In this document: positions 1 to 11,878 of the stretch, piece by piece
Layout of the letters: each line of letters begins with the position of its first letter
Numbering within the stretch: position 1 is the first letter of the stretch
Assembly (NCBI GenBank): GCA_016711125.1
Contig: JADJTQ010000007.1
Location: 1-64,000, forward strand
Length of the DNA stretch: 64,000 nt
Origin: Saprospiraceae bacterium
GTDB taxonomy: Bacteria; Bacteroidota; Bacteroidia; Chitinophagales; Saprospiraceae
Direction: 5' to 3'
Made by a program: the position numbers and the translations under genes
The notes under the pieces: model-generated
What the model was told of the DNA's origin: nothing
Database searches by the model: none
Seen by the model: only the letters and a program-made list of their open reading frames with translations

Positions 1-1192
1 TGACTACACAGGGTTACCACAAACTGGAATCTTTCGATCATCAAATATGGTCTTATATAGGCTTCGTAGTTTTTCTTGTGCCAGATAGTTCAAGTAAAAA
101 CTACCGTATTGGCTGGCAATTGATCAATGATTACCGGATACTGCAAAAGCATATCACCCCAGAGTCCAGGAGTCTTATTTTGTTTAATCACATGCTGTAG
201 TAGGGGGAAAATATGATTGAAGTAAACCTGTCCCTTTCCTATTTCACCAGCGAGTTCACTCAATGCTGCTCCTCGGTCAAGATCGTATGCTTCATCACAA
301 TTAATATTGAAGATCTCATGACTGGAGACAGGTATAAGATCGTCGTAAATCTCATAGAGGAATTGTAAGGACGCTTGGTCGGCGGGTGCTAGCATTCGTT
401 CGCTTGCTCCCAGATGCTGATAACTGGGATGTGTCAAGATCTGTTTAAAATGGCCCAGTGATTGAAAACTGCCCATAATCTTAATGTTAAGACTGTCAGC
501 ATAGGTAGCCAATTCCTGGAGTTGAGCTGGCGTAATTCCATCACGGGGTGCAAAAGCGTCATGTTTTTCCGTCTTCAATACATGTTCAATATAAAATGAA
601 AAAACATTGATCTTTAGCAATCCCAATCGATCTATTTGTTTTTTTAGAAATTCCATGTTTGAAAGCGGTCCCCGGCTAATGTCATCCATTACACCCCGGA
701 ATGCCAAAGTCGGATAATCAATCAGAGTTTGAACTCGAAAAGGATTTCCGGCATTCCAGTTGGAAACCAATTGCCGAAGACTTTGCACTCCATATAAAAG
801 ACCTGCCTGATCAAAACCGTAGATGAATATTTCTTTTTGATTGATTGACAAGACATAACCTTCTTTTTTATTCCAGACCGAATCTGGAATTATTTTGCGC
901 ATTTCTTTGTCAAAATTTAAATTCTGACCACTTAATTTCAGCCGGATCATGATCGAAGAGGTGTCGGAAGAAAAACTCAGTGGAAGATTTTGCGACAAAG
1001 AATCGCTTTTGCACTGAGAGGGTGCCTTTCCAGAATTGGGCTGTAATCCAGGGAAAAAATGCTTTGCGAAGGATTCCAGTTTGTCATGAACTTCTTCGTC
1101 AGGATGATCTTAGGTTGGGGAATAATCTCATTTGCCAATGACGGGATGGCAGAGAGTATCAGAATGGTGGCTATCAACCCAATATTTCTCAT
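1..1192 (-). CDS. GH20 beta-N-acetylhexosaminidase-like protein, partial, frameshifted
   Basis: Secreted or periplasmic glycoside hydrolase of the GH20 type, which removes terminal N-acetylhexosamine residues. The ATG at 1192 opens a signal peptide (MRNIGLIATILILSAIPSLA). A frame change near 1060-1100 leads into a long frame with the GH20 beta domain (FIYGFDQAGLLYGVQSLRQL), the barrel start (YPTLAFRGVMDDISRG) and the region ending NINCDEAYD, which fits the strand carrying the catalytic acid pair, although the usual DE order is not strictly conserved (CDEAYD). An in-frame TGA at 90-92 follows VVFT; the same frame continues with plausible protein (WHKKNYEAYI) to the left edge, so the gene probably runs out of the window. 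It lies 17 bp downstream of the beta-helix gene and is probably co-transcribed. GH20 superfamily assignment is firm; substrate is unknown. Confidence 0.75.
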
Positions 1193-1209
1193 AACGTACT
1201 TATTTTAGA

Positions 1210-3245
1210 TTAATCAAGGACAATCTTTTTCTTGAATAATTGTCCTGCTATAAGTAGTGTGAGTTCGTAATTCCCTTTGGTACATTGACTAATATCCACT
1301 GTATAGATAGCACCTGTATCTGTGTATTCAGGATAGGCACCATCCAGATAGACATCCTGTTCAGTTGAGAATCCTAATATACCACGATAAATAATGGGTA
1401 AGACAGGATCCATCGTCATTTTTACAATTAATTTATTAGTCGGTGAGTCTACATAGTGTTCAACTTTTACTTCGTTAATGGCCGGCAGTGTTTCACTCCA
1501 TAGATCTTTAAACTTCAACTCTGGATTTTCCCGAAGAGCGGGGGCGGCGATGGTAGAACCCCAGGAAATGAGCGGCAATCCATTGATACCCTTAATATCG
1601 GGTTCAAATAAGATTCCAACTATATCCTTTGTCAAGACTTGATTGACTTCGAGCAATAATGCATAACCTTGATCTAATAAGGTTGCCGATTGCAATGACA
1701 CTAAATTGCTGCCCTCAAAAACCTTAAGCCTTTTTATATATGAATCATTCTTCAAAGGAGCACTTAGATATAGCAGAAGAAATGGCCCCTGTACGTAATG
1801 CCGGGTGATCCTGGGATATTCTTCGTAATAAGCTCCATCTGGAGAAGGTATGAAGCGGAAGGGAGGACCCTCGACGCGTTTAATTCCTTCAAACGCCCCA
1901 ATATCTGGAGCTTTTCCTTCAAACGCCTGCTTCCAACTTAGTTCAGGAAGATTCATTTGTTTACCGGCATCCATGCTGGCACTTCGTGAAGTGATTGTGA
2001 AGTCTCCAGCTTTCGGATCCTGAAACCCGGGCAAGGTGTTTTCGTGACCATTTTTTTCCTGATTGTGTAATCGAATGTTAGTTGACCACTCCTGGTTGAT
2101 ACAATCATAGTCAAATTCATATCCGGGTTGCCATTCAGTGACTCTAAACGCATTTTTGGTTTCAAAAAACTGGTAGGCATTGTTAAAATGTTTCATTTGG
2201 TGATTGCTGGATTCACCATATTTCATAACCCGGGCGGTCGTATAATAGCTATTAAAGACGTAACAGGAAATGTGAGCGGACCATTTTTGTATAAATACCA
2301 CTTACCTGATAATTGGTCCATGAGTCATCAGATTGAGTGTAAGTGTTGCCGTATATATAAACATAGCCACCCTGTACATCATCGATCGAAAATAATTTGT
2401 GCACATTGGTAATGGGTATTTTGATAGTAGTGCATGTTCCAGCCCAGCTTTCAGGCTCAAATTCATTGTCGCGCACGTTGTAGAAAGTATTGCCATAATC
2501 TCCGTATTTCCATCTTCTTTTATGAGGCAGGACGAGTGCGAAATCCATTAAACATGTTATGAAGCTCGTTATATCTCATTATGTGACCTCCACCACTTTT
2601 TCTGGGGTGAATCAGGGCACCATTGTAGTATTGAATCTCGCCATGATGTATTTCCAGCCAACTCCATCCTTTCCATACCTGAAAAGGATGTTTAATGATC
2701 GAGTTTTCGACCAGGACATGGTGCGATAATACACCATGAGGGTGAATGGTATATTTTCCTGAAGTAAAATGACAGTGCGATACCGTGATATAACTGGATT
2801 GACGAACGTCAACGACACTAAACCAGCAATTTTCAAATTTGATTCCCGAAATATTGATCCAGCTACAACTGTCGAGAGCAATGCCGGGGTGGAAGGCATC
2901 ATTTGAGGGTTCGGATTGGCCATCACTGATTGGTATGTGGCTAGGATCTGCGGCTATAATTACAATAGGTTTATTTGGTGCACCGTGAATGTTGGTTAAT
3001 TTGGTAGTGCCCACATAGGTTCCCGGAAGCAGATTGATGGTATCACCCGGATTAGCGATTGAAGCGGCCGCCTCAATGGATCGGAAAGGTTGTTTCAAGC
3101 TACCATCAACAGCTCCGGATCCTTCGGGAGAAACATACAGATGAGTTTGGGCCGTAATCATGATGATGGTGAGTTGAAACATCGTGCACAGAAAGAAGAT
3201 GATACGTGTCCACATTAGGTGTCGAATTACTTTAATTAAAAACAT
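1210..3245 (-). CDS. Secreted right-handed parallel beta-helix protein (polysaccharide-lyase-like), frameshifted
   Basis: One gene in three pieces: the N-terminal part (3245 to about 2530), a middle piece (about 2548-2260) and the C-terminal part (about 2290-1210). It has an N-terminal hydrophobic export signal (FFLCTMFQLTIIMITAQ), then YVSPEGSGAVDGSLKQPF, the DUF1565-type opening of secreted beta-helix proteins. Repeated short strands follow with asparagine/serine turns (INISGIKFENC, VENSIIKHPF) as in pectate-lyase and chondroitinase-B-like folds. DIGAFEG, about 150 residues into the last piece, is typical of the end of such helices; the last 200 residues are a separate beta-rich region. It likely binds or cleaves a polysaccharide outside the cytoplasm; no catalytic residues could be assigned. 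It precedes the GH20 gene on the same strand with a 17-bp gap, suggesting one transcript. Confidence 0.75.
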
Positions 3246-3618
3246 ATACTAACATATTGAAATCTATCAACCTTGAAGGCATCAAGATACTAACTTTTGA
3301 ACGGTGTCATATACCCGACTACTTCCCCTCAAGTTCTTGTGAGCCTCATGATTTGTGGAGGTTGAGATTAAATACGAGATCACTTTAGTGAGCTGTAGGC
3401 GGCCAAATGACTCTTTTTTTCATAGATATGGCCAATTATAAGTCCATAAATAGCCATAGATTCAATATTATACTACCTTTTACCAAAATAGATCTTAATG
3501 GTTGGAAGAGAGAAAGAACTCCATCAGGTTGGAAAAATCACGACAAGTCATAAATCGGAGTTTATTGCCTAAATAGACTAAAATCGACCCACTATAAATA
3601 CGCAAGAACCTATTAACT
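3246..3618. other. Intergenic, no gene seen
   Basis: AT-rich spacer between two minus-strand genes. No open frame with recognisable protein was seen. Bases 3579-3610 (AATCGACCCACTATAAATAC and following) are closely similar to 35637-35667, the only other copy noticed in the window. Confidence 0.5.
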
Positions 3619-5052
3619 TTACCAGTTCTTATCCAAATCTGTGACCTCGAAGAGGTAGCCATTGACTAAAATAGTCTTCAATTGGTTCTGCTGCCAAAAG
3701 GATAATACAGGATTTTGTCCAATTTTTACCGATGAAGGCTTATAAGTCGAATTGATTTTAATCAAGCGGAAAGGTAATCTGGCCATAATCTCAGCTTCGG
3801 GAAGCGATTGAATCAGAAACGTTGTATATCCCTTGCTCAATAAGCCCTTAATATCACTTTTTTTCAGGGCATCAAGATTGACAAATTTTTTGTCATATAG
3901 TTTCTCAAAACGTATCTGATAGCCGGTGGCATCAAATTCTTCATAACCAAAATAGTTATGCAAATCACCAAGATCAGCCACATAGGCTCTGAGGTAAAAG
4001 TCCTTTGCTGCATTATCTTGAATTTCATCCTGACGAATTCCAATGTCGTACAAAATATCCTGGTCGTAGAGATGTACGGTGGCATTTCTGATCAGTAGGT
4101 CATGCAATACACCACCATTAAAAGGAATCTTTTCGTAGTCAGATAGTTCATAGCCTTTATAGTTTTCTTCATGGATCGATTTAAAAGCAGTGAGCAGACT
4201 GATGTAATTTAATTTGCGCAGATATTGTTTTTCTTCATCATCAAGAATTGACCCGGTTTCAATGAGTATGGTGTTCGTGCCCCATTTTTGAATGTTGTCA
4301 CCAAACGCACGGGGCTCAAATTCGTCGGAGTATCGACCTACTTTTCCGGGTATATATTTTTGCAGGGTCTCATTCATGGTGCAGATAAGTTGCATGGCTT
4401 TTGTTCGACCTTTATTCCACTCTTTCTCCTCATTAAATGCAGGTGCTAAAAAAGAAATGCTGGCCATATCTTCGGTCTTACCTGCGGAGGTATAGCGGTT
4501 TTGATCATGCAGATTGAATCCCCACTCCGGATCAAGTTCGTCACGTATCTCCTTGAGTATTTTACTTTCCGGACTTTGCAATCTGATAGCATCCCGATTG
4601 ATGTCAATATCGAGTGCATTTCTTCTTTGAAAAGCATCAGCACCATCTGGATTTAACATGGGAATAAAATACAGTGTCATGCTTTCCAATATTTGATTTC
4701 TCGTGCTGCTGCGATCATTCTTCAAATAATTAAATAGATCAAACAGGGCCATAGTTGCTGTGGGTTCATTGCCATGCATCTGGGACCAAAGCAATACCTT
4801 GATTGCCCCAGTTCCAATTTTGATCTGATAGATTTCACGGCCTTGAATAGACTTGCCGGCGATTTTTACTTCGTATAGATTACTAGGAAGAGCTTCGATC
4901 AATTTTTTGATGTCAGCATGCTTAAATCGTCGGTTTTCGAGAGCCTTTTCTCGATATTGTACGTAGGTCTCATCAAAAAGATTGGCTTGCGCCATCGTTA
5001 AGAGGTGGATCAGAAGGAAAAAAGAGATCGATAAAATTCGCTGTTGTATCAT
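3619..5052 (-). CDS. M14-family zinc carboxypeptidase, secreted
   Basis: Intact 477-residue metallocarboxypeptidase with a signal peptide ending near residue 21 (FFLLIHLLTMAQA). The M14 peptidase domain covers about residues 45-290. The zinc ligands are visible: H93 and E96 in MHGNEPT and H182 in NLHDQ. E265 in ILIETGS is the probable general base, and NPDGADAF plus DINRDA are the usual substrate-pocket segments. The C-terminal 190 residues are not part of the catalytic domain and I do not recognise them. It removes C-terminal residues from peptides in the periplasm or outside. It is transcribed divergently from the TonB-dependent receptor, sharing a 196-bp intergenic region, and unlike most neighbours shows no frameshift. 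Confidence 0.9.
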   Translation of the reverse strand: MIQQRILSISFFLLIHLLTMAQANLFDETYVQYREKALENRRFKHADIKKLIEALPSNLYEVKIAGKSIQGREIYQIKIGTGAIKVLLWSQMHGNEPTATMALFDLFNYLKNDRSSTRNQILESMTLYFIPMLNPDGADAFQRRNALDIDINRDAIRLQSPESKILKEIRDELDPEWGFNLHDQNRYTSAGKTEDMASISFLAPAFNEEKEWNKGRTKAMQLICTMNETLQKYIPGKVGRYSDEFEPRAFGDNIQKWGTNTILIETGSILDDEEKQYLRKLNYISLLTAFKSIHEENYKGYELSDYEKIPFNGGVLHDLLIRNATVHLYDQDILYDIGIRQDEIQDNAAKDFYLRAYVADLGDLHNYFGYEEFDATGYQIRFEKLYDKKFVNLDALKKSDIKGLLSKGYTTFLIQSLPEAEIMARLPFRLIKINSTYKPSSVKIGQNPVLSFWQQNQLKTILVNGYLFEVTDLDKNW

Positions 5053-5248
5053 CGCTAAGTCGTTATATAATGGAAGGGGTTCGGTCAGTTTCGAGGCACA
5101 ATTTAGGAAAAAGAGGAAAGAGAAACCCGGGTCTGATTGTTAAGGCGCGCTGTCTTTCAGAATGTGGACTAGGAATGCTTAGACAGTTAAGTTTTGAAGT
5201 TGCCGTATTTTAATTTTTTTTCGCATATTACTGGAATAAAGCATTTAG

Positions 5249-8224
5249 ATGATAAAACGGGTTTTTTATTTTGCACTACTCTTGATACCTATCTTCGCTA
5301 GTGGTCAGCAGGTTGTCCTTTTTGGCACCGTCTTCGATGGGGGCTAAATGACCCTCTATCTTTGCCACAATTTCCATCGAAGATCTGGCCATTGGAACAA
5401 CTTCAGAACTGGATGGATCCTACCGACTTACGGGTGTACCAACTGGGACTTATGACGTTTCATTCAGCTATTTGGGCTATGAAACCCAGATCCTTAGTTT
5501 GACCTTTGTAGCCGGAGATGACCTCCAGCAGGATATGACTTTAACCGAGGGTGGCATCAATATCCAGGAGGTGGTGGTACGGGGTCAGGCTACCGGTCAG
5601 CGTGCGGCAATCAATCAGCAGATTAATGCCAACACCATTGTCAATGTAATTTCTCAGGAGAAGCTACAGGAGCTGCCTGATCAGAATGCCGCGGAGGCAG
5701 TTGGACGTCTGGCCGGGGTGTCGGTATACCGGGATGCAGGCGAGGGTCAGCGCATTAGTATCAGAGGTATTTCACCGAGGTTTAATTCCATTACAATTAA
5801 TGGCGAACGATTACCCTCCACGGATGAATCAGAGAGATCGGTCGATCTGAGTATGATATCGCCAGATATGCTCGCTGGCATTGAGTTGTTTAAGTCCATT
5901 ACCCCCGATATGGATGGAGACGCAATTGGGGGGGCAGTTAATTTTACCGTGGCAAAGGCCGAAGAAGGCCTAAGAGTGCAGGGTAGATTACTACCTGGAT
6001 ATAATCAGCTAAGAGATGATTACGGTCAGTTTCGTGGGAGTGCAAGTGTGAGTAATCGTTTTTTTGAAAATAAATTGGGCGTTATTGCCACTGCCAACTA
6101 TCAAAAAGCAAACCGTAGCAATGAATCACGGATCACAGACTATGTCTACGAAGGTGTTAATCAGGCTGGCAATCCCATTTTGGCGGTCAATAGTCATGAT
6201 TTGGCGGATAAACTGGAAACCCGCAATCGTTATGGTGGAAGTTTAACCCTGGACTGGGATATCAATAAAAATCATTCGTTGCTTTTCAATTCGAGTCTGG
6301 GGGTTACCGATCGTGACGAATTACGTTACCGACGGAGGTATCGATTGGCCGATAATTATCAAGAATTTGATATCCGACAGAATGAACGCAAAATCACCTT
6401 ATTAGCCAATAGTTTATCAGGTAGACATTTTCTTGGACCATTAGAACTGGAATGGCGTTCATCATATGCCAAATCGAAACAAAATACACCGGTTGAATTG
6501 ACTGGTCGTTTTCGCGAATTGGCAGCCCAAACCAAAACGATAAAAGATGAGCAAGATTTTGTCGAAATTCAAAATGCATTTGGTCACAATTTGGAAAATA
6601 CCATATTATATGATTCTCGCCTAAATAGTACGGTCGTAAATGAATCCCGGTTTACCGGACAACTAGACATTAAATATCCTTTTAAGATATCCAAGAAATT
6701 AGGCGGTTACTTAAAGACAGGTATTAAATACATAGATACGCAGAGAGATAGAGACCGGGAGGGGGTTATTATTAGTCCTTATTTACGGGATCAAAGTCCG
6801 GCAAATTCCGATCCTAACCGATTTATCGGAACCGGTAGTCAAATATTATTGGCAAATTTCCTTGGTACTTATCAAAATCCTGGTTTTTATGACGGGCAGT
6901 ATGATTTGTTACCTGGTACGGCTGCTCTGAGAGAGACATTTTCAACTACAGTTGAAGGCGTAGATGTTGCCAGTTACAATTCACTTTTTGGGACTAAGTA
7001 TCAATCGGGTGATCAGATCTATTACACCGGCCATATTGATATCAATAAAATCCAACGCTTTAAAGATGCCTATCTAAGTAGTTATTTGCAGGATTTATTT
7101 ATCAATTCGGGTGACTATAATGGTGGAGAATCTATTCTCGGGAAATATTTGATGGCCGAATTAAATATTGGTAAAAAACTTGACTTCAGAGGGGGTGTGA
7201 GGCATGAGTTTACTGATCAGGAATACACCAGTTTTATTGTGACTGGGAATCGCGAAAATGATGACGATCAGAACGTAACCATTCGTTCGAAGACAGATGG
7301 ACGAAACTATGGACAATGGTTACCCATGTTTAATCTCAAATACAAGGCCTTTGACTGGATGGATTTTCGTGCTGCAGCAACTCAGACTTTGGCGCGTCCA
7401 AATTTTTTCAACATTGTGCCTTGGGAATATGTCGATCCTACTGCTAGGGAACTACAGTATGGTGCACCCCAATTACTCCATACCACGGCCTGGAACTATG
7501 ATTTATTTATTTCATTTTATAATAAATTTGGATTATTTACGATTGGGGGATTTTATAAGGAGTTGAATGATATTGATTTTATCGCTACGTATACTGAAAC
7601 TCTGAAGGATAGCCCTTACAAAGGATGGTCGGTAACTGAGCCCAGAAACATACAGGGACTTTCAACCGTGAGGGGGGTAGAATTTGATTTTCAAACCAAT
7701 TTATCTTCACTTAATAACTTTCTCAATGGCATTGTATTTGGTGCCAATCTCACCCTATCAAAGAGTAAAACCTTTTATCCCTTCTTCCAGGTCGAAACCG
7801 TTTTTGTCGGACCTCCTACCTTTTCGAGACTTTTGTTACTGACACTGTACGTCAGGGTGAAATCGTTGGGCAAGCTGACGTTCTGGCAAACATCAATTTC
7901 GGTTATGAAAAAGGTGGATTTTCCGGCAGAATATCGATGATCTATCAATCGGATGCGCTATCACCTGGAAATCCGGGCATCGGCAGCTCCGAATCAGGAG
8001 TAGGAGTGATACCGGAGCAGGACTATTTTGATCAGGCCAGTTACCGTTTTGATGTGGCGCTCAAGCAAAAAATGGATAAAAAGGGCCGATGGACTGTTTT
8101 GCTGAATTTAAATAACATTACCAATACTCCGGAAAGATCTTTTTTGGGTATCGTCGACCGGCTGCGTGATGAAGAATTTTATGGGTTGACTGCCGATTTA
8201 GGTTTAGTTTTCAAATTTCGCTAA
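5249..8224 (+). CDS. TonB-dependent outer membrane receptor with CarboxypepD_reg-like domain, frameshifted
   Basis: The ATG at 5249 opens a signal peptide (MIKRVFYFALLLIPIFASGQ). A carboxypeptidase-regulatory-like domain follows, recognisable by DGSYRLTGVPTGTYDVSFSY and LGYET. Then come the TonB plug (QKLQELPDQNAAEAVGRLAG-like segment, ISIRGISPRFNSITINGERL) and an about 650-residue outer-membrane barrel ending LGLVFKFR with the expected C-terminal aromatic. The N-terminal frame is broken at 5338-5370 by three small homopolymer differences (G5 for G4, AAA for AA, TT for TTT); correcting them restores a continuous reading. A further shift lies near 7800-7935, after which the frame at 7937 continues the barrel (GFSGRISMIYQSDA). 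Plug and barrel resemble the TIGR01782-type receptors for oligosaccharides. No SusD partner follows. Confidence 0.9.
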
Positions 8225-8272
8225 TATGTTTTTTTTCTTATCTTGAGGTCCACTTTAACCAATAAAAAAATT

Positions 8273-9805
8273 ATGAAAAAACTTGTTACATTCATTTGCT
8301 GTATGGCCTTGATCGGCTTTTTGAAGGCTCAGGTGAGCATGAAATGGTCATTGAGTCTAGTGCTTTAGGTATATTGGAACAGACGATTTTTGGCGACACT
8401 ATGCCGACTGGCGAAAGAGTAGATCCTGATCGGGTGTATGTCTTGCGTCGGGAGTCCCTATGTTATTAATGAGATTATTGATGTGGCCGATTTTCACTTG
8501 CGAATAAAGGCTGAAGAAGGGGATGGAACCAGGCCTATTTTAATTCTAAATGTGGGGGATGGTGCCAATCCCGTTGATCAAATGTTTGTAGCCAGCAATG
8601 GTGGTGATATTTCGATGAGTGGGTTGCATCTTGCCGGAGAAGATATTTTTGGTATCAAAACCCTGAGAATAGTCCGTATCAATGGTAATAAATCGAGAGT
8701 TTCACTTAACGATTGTGTTTTGGATAACTCAGGACAATCTGGTTTTCGCCTAAATGCCGATTCAATTAAAGTTTTCATAAGCAATTCGCTCATTGGCAGA
8801 ATGGGCCAACTTAATGACCCAAGTAATGGCCGATTCTTGGACAATCGTGGTCACCCCATTGATTCACTTTGGGTCACTAATAGTGTGATTTATGATGTGA
8901 CTTCGAGAATATACAGGCATGGCAGCGATGCGGCATACTTACATCATGCTGCCATTGATCAGTGTACTTTTTTCGGATCTGGTCAATGGGGCTTCACTTT
9001 CAGTCCTGCGGATGAATTGATATTTACTAATAATATTGTTGCCAATCCGGTATTCTTGGGGTACACCGGTGAACAACGTTTCGCCATAACTATAGATACC
9101 TTCCGGGATGGAGATTACGTTGACATTAGTTACAATAATTTTTTTACCGCGCCGTCTTTTGATGCTGCATTGCCTCTGTTGAGTGCCAATACCGGTGATA
9201 CTGTGCGGTCAGTAAACGGAGCCTACTTCGGTCCTCAGATTTCCAATGCAATGGCTGCCAGTGCATCTTCGACCACTAATTTCAGCGAAGTTCTTGAATT
9301 TGCCAATGCACCTGAGATACAGCAGGATTTTATCGATAATACTTATGATTCAACTGCGACCCTAGGCAGTTGGGATTTTTCCGATCTGACACCTGACGAT
9401 GTGTATTCACTGTTAGGAGGTGAGCAGGCGATTGATCGCTATAGCACTTTCCATGATTTTAGCTATCCAGAATCTGCTCAGTCTTATACAGCGGGTAACA
9501 ATGGTCAAAAAATTGGTGCTGACCTGTCCATTCTTGGCACCGATGTCAAAGAAGACTTTTTCGTTAGAGACAATATCCTGTTTTATCCGAATCCGGTTAG
9601 CAATGAATTGTTCATCCAGAATCTGGATCAAGGCGATTTACACTCGATCATGATATATGATTTAAAAGGGGTGCAAATTAAGGAACAAAGAGTACGCGCA
9701 ACTAACGCAGTAGTACAACTTCCGGATGTTTCGGCAGGTACCTATATACTGACGATTCGTGACAACAAAGGGAACTTGAGTTCCAGAACATTGATAAAAA
9801 ACTAA
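8273..9805 (+). CDS. T9SS-secreted parallel beta-helix protein, frameshifted
   Basis: The ATG at 8273 gives a signal peptide (MKKLVTFICCMALIGFLKAQ). The frame shifts at about 8330 and 8440, then stays open to 9805. The body has pectate-lyase-like beta-helix coils (INGNKSRVSLNDCVLDNSG, LIFTNNIVANPVFLG). The last about 75 residues are a type IX secretion sorting domain: FYPNPVSNELFIQN, SIMIYDLKGVQI and a terminal SAGTYILTIRDN. The protein is therefore expected to be exported through the outer membrane and anchored or released. The position 48 bp after the TonB receptor suggests co-expression and a shared polysaccharide target. No catalytic residues identified. Confidence 0.85.
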
Positions 9806-9826
9806 CACTTTAGTTAGAGTAAACAT

Positions 9827-9860
9827 AAAAAGGGGAAGCATTTTGTTTCCCCTTTTTTTA
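9827..9860 (+). terminator. Rho-independent terminator
   Basis: AAAGGGGAA pairs with TTCCCCTTT around a loop of about nine bases and is followed by a run of seven T. It sits 22 bp after the stop of the T9SS beta-helix gene and before a convergent remnant. Confidence 0.85.
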
Positions 9861-9894
9861 TCCTTGCAAAACATGTCTCAAAATATGCGGTTGG

Positions 9895-10240
9895 TTAGAC
9901 CACCTCAGGAAGAAGATATGGTGCCCGATAACCTCGGCTCAGCATGGCATTTGCTTCACTTTCGCCATGACCCATAAAGCGCTCTGCAATTGGGTCAAAT
10001 TCCAACTGAAGTCCGAGACGGTACGAAATGTTGCCCAAGTGGGCCAGTGATGATGCCAGATGACCGGTTTGTACCGGTCCATTTTGGATACTCATATCTC
10101 AAGCTCGAATAGCGTCAAACCAGTTTTCAAAACGAAGGGTTAGTTCACTCTTCTCCGATCTTGAAGGGCCCACCTATCGGTGATTTTCCTTGAATCTGCT
10201 GTGTCTGGAAATCAGTATATTGAGCTTTTAAGAGTAAAAT
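9895..10240 (-). pseudogene. Remnant of a Gfo/Idh/MocA-family oxidoreductase (C-terminal end only)
   Basis: On the minus strand the translated pieces read FQTQQIQGKSPIGGP, then ELTLRFENWFDAIRA, an in-frame TGA at about 10099-10101, and NGPVQTGHLASSLAHLGNIS to GYRAPYLLPEVV. This is the C-terminal part of secreted Gfo/Idh/MocA oxidoreductases of the kind common in Bacteroidota and Planctomycetes. The TGA lies where such proteins usually have arginine in A-R-D, so CGA to TGA is likely. There is also a frame shift near 10150. The NAD-binding N-terminal domain is absent: the following plus-strand gene starts at 10252, directly upstream. It is a truncated, probably non-functional fragment. Confidence 0.75.
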
Positions 10241-10251
10241 ATTTAAACATC

Positions 10252-11878
10252 ATGATGCGGATAGTCTCGATATTAGTGAGTCTGATTATTTTTTTCAGGT
10301 TGCACAAATAGAGGAAATGAAAAACCTTCGTCCAGTGATCTCTTAAACTGGGAAAAAGCATCACAAAATTGCAGCTCTGTAAACGATGGTTATATACGTT
10401 GCCTAAATTTTGTCAATGGCTGGTTAAATCATGCTGACCCTGTCAGCGGCCTGATCCCAAGAAATTTAGAGGGAGATAAAAATATCTGGAATGCGAAGGA
10501 TGCTGCCGCTGATAATTATCCTTTTATGGTGTTGACTGCTGCAATTACTGATAGTGTATTATTGAATGGTACTATGATGCGAATGTTGGAATCAGAACAA
10601 AAACTAACATCGAGAGTAGGTCACTTACCTGACACCTATAATTTTTTAAAATCTGGATATGACAGTGACAAAATTGTGATGGAAGACATTATTTTCGGTT
10701 CGTCTGAATATATTAAAGATGGTCTTTTACCACTCACAGAATGGCTGGGTGAGAGTTCCTGGTCAGATCGTATGATCGATATTCTGGATGATATTTGGGC
10801 TCATGCCGAAATTGGAACAACTTTTGGGAAAATACCTTCGGAAAATGTCGAAGTCAATGGAGAAATGTTGCAGGTTTTGTCCAGAATATATTTTATGACG
10901 GATGAGGCGAAGTATTTAGAGTGGGCTATAAGACTAGGTGATTATTATTTGTTAGGAGATCACCACCCAACCCGGGATGTGTCTTCACTTAGATTGCGGG
11001 ATCATGGCTGTGAAATAGTCTCTGGATTGTGTGAATTGTATGCCGTAGTTTCAAGTGCAGATGCAGAAAAAAAGGTCGCATATCAACCGCATATTTTCGA
11101 GATGCTGGAGAAGATATTAGAAGTAGGTCGAAATGAAGATGGTTTATTTTATGATGTTGTGAATCCACAAACGGGTGAGATCATCAATAGTCGTGTGGCG
11201 GATAATTTTGGATATAACCTCAATGGATTTTACACAGTATATCTTTTGGATTCCATTGTGGCTTATCGCGAGGCAGTGATCAAAGCATTGATGAACCTGA
11301 ACATGCATTATCGCGATTTTGATTGGGAAAATGGTTCGGCCGATGGATATGCCGATGCCATCGAAGGAACCTTAAATCTCTACAATCGGGAAAACGTGAA
11401 CGATGTGGAAGAATGGCTTGATAGCGAGATACAAGTTATGTGGTCTAAACAACAAGAAGACGGTATCATTGAGGGCTGGCATGGCGATGGTAATTTTGCC
11501 CGGACGACCATCATGTATTGTCTGTGGAAGTCAAAAGGCTTGACCCTTAAGCCTTGGAGAGCTGATGTCGCTGTAGCCGCCGAGATGGATGGTGACACAC
11601 TTTGGATCGCTGTTAAGGCCGATTCAAGTTGGAAAGGACGTCTGATCTTCGATCAACTGCGGCACAGTACTATTCTAAATTTACCATTTGATTGGCCGCG
11701 AATTAATCAGTTCACGGAGTGGTTTACAATACAAACAGGTAGAGAGTATCAGGTGCAAAAGATGGGAGGTGAAAGGCTGCAAAATATTTATTCTGGGAGG
11801 CTTTCGGATGGATTACCATTAGAAATAGGCGAGGGGGTACATTATTTTCGGGTTTATTCCGATCCTGGAACGGACTAG
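10252..11878 (+). CDS. Lipoprotein of unknown function, possible (alpha/alpha) toroid carbohydrate-active protein, frameshifted
   Basis: The ATG at 10252 (or 10255) starts a lipoprotein signal, MMRIVSILVSLIIF. Removing one T from the T7 run near 10296 restores the lipobox IIFSGC followed by TNRGNEKPSS, and the frame then continues to 11878. The body is helical with repeated pairs of helices (YLEWAIRLGDYYL, HEFMLEKI-like segments) and WENGSADGYADAIEGTLNLY, and it resembles six-hairpin glycosidase-like proteins in general character. I cannot name a family or catalytic residues. The last residues, SDPGTD, are encoded within the GATCCTGGA repeat that fills the following intergenic region, so the original C-terminus may have been altered. 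Convergent with the DUF1080 gene. Confidence 0.6.

Noticed and set aside
5053..5248. Search for a promoter between the M14 peptidase and TonB receptor
   Set aside because: TTTTGAAG and AT-rich runs are present but no TTTG-N19-TAnnTTTG arrangement was found.
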